Shown piece by piece: positions 6,701 to 6,739 of a stretch of 6,739 nt of DNA. Under the pieces are notes generated by a model. That model searched no databases. It saw nothing but the letters and a program-made list of their open reading frames with translations, and had not been told where the DNA came from. Source of the stretch: Pseudomonadota bacterium (lineage in GTDB: Bacteria; Pseudomonadota; Alphaproteobacteria; Rhizobiales; Rhizobiaceae); the NCBI GenBank assembly GCA_023444445.1, contig JAEXMK010000218.1:1-6739 (forward strand). The letters are read 5' to 3'. The position numbers were made by a program, and so were the translations under genes. Within the stretch, counting starts at the first letter, position 1. Every line of letters begins with the position of its first letter.

Positions 6701-6705
6701 CTCCG
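6701..6705 (-). promoter_or_regulatory. Ribosome binding site that decides the binding-protein start
   Basis: CGGAG on the minus strand ends eight bases before the ATG at 6692. Its last G is the first base of the in-frame GTG at 6701-6699, so that GTG has no room for its own ribosome site. This favours the ATG. The remaining bases to 6739 show no clear promoter. Confidence 0.7.
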
Positions 6706-6739
6706 GAAATGAGGGCGAGACGGGCTTTTCCGCTTGGCC

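Overview
The window is high in GC and reads as part of an alphaproteobacterial chromosome or large replicon, most likely Rhizobiales (Agrobacterium/Rhizobium type). The evidence is the codon use, the tightly overlapping ABC-importer operon, and a palindromic intergenic element at the left edge that resembles the mosaic repeats common in rhizobia. The genus assignment is an inference from pattern recognition, not from a search.

All convincing genes lie on the minus strand, so the operon reads from right to left. From 6692 down to 528 there are six genes with almost no space between them: a family 5 periplasmic solute-binding protein with a twin-arginine signal peptide (5085-6692), a DppB-type permease (4086-5075), a DppC-type permease (3259-4089), a DppD-type ATPase (2459-3262), a DppF-type ATPase (1677-2462) and a class V PLP-dependent aminotransferase (528-1673). 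Three junctions are 4-base ATGA overlaps; the other two gaps are 9 and 3 bases, each with a Shine-Dalgarno sequence that overlaps or touches the upstream stop codon. The cluster is therefore a complete peptide/opine/nickel-class ABC importer co-translated with one cytoplasmic transaminase. The simplest reading is uptake of an amino-group-bearing compound followed by transamination. The substrate cannot be read from the sequence.

Downstream of the operon, 391-527 is a short AT-richer intergenic stretch with a weak candidate terminator and a weak candidate promoter. It is followed by a possible 62-residue acidic small protein (202-390). Positions 121-201 hold only a weak hairpin. Positions 1-118 hold a compact repeat made of two near-identical 21-base palindromes flanking a 12-base inverted repeat. 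Positions 6702-6739 are the start of the upstream region of the operon, too short to show a promoter.

I see no phage, transposase, CRISPR, RNA gene or defence module. The most interesting points are the transporter-transaminase coupling, the shortened N-terminus of the transaminase, the Tat signal on the binding protein, and the structured repeat at the left edge.
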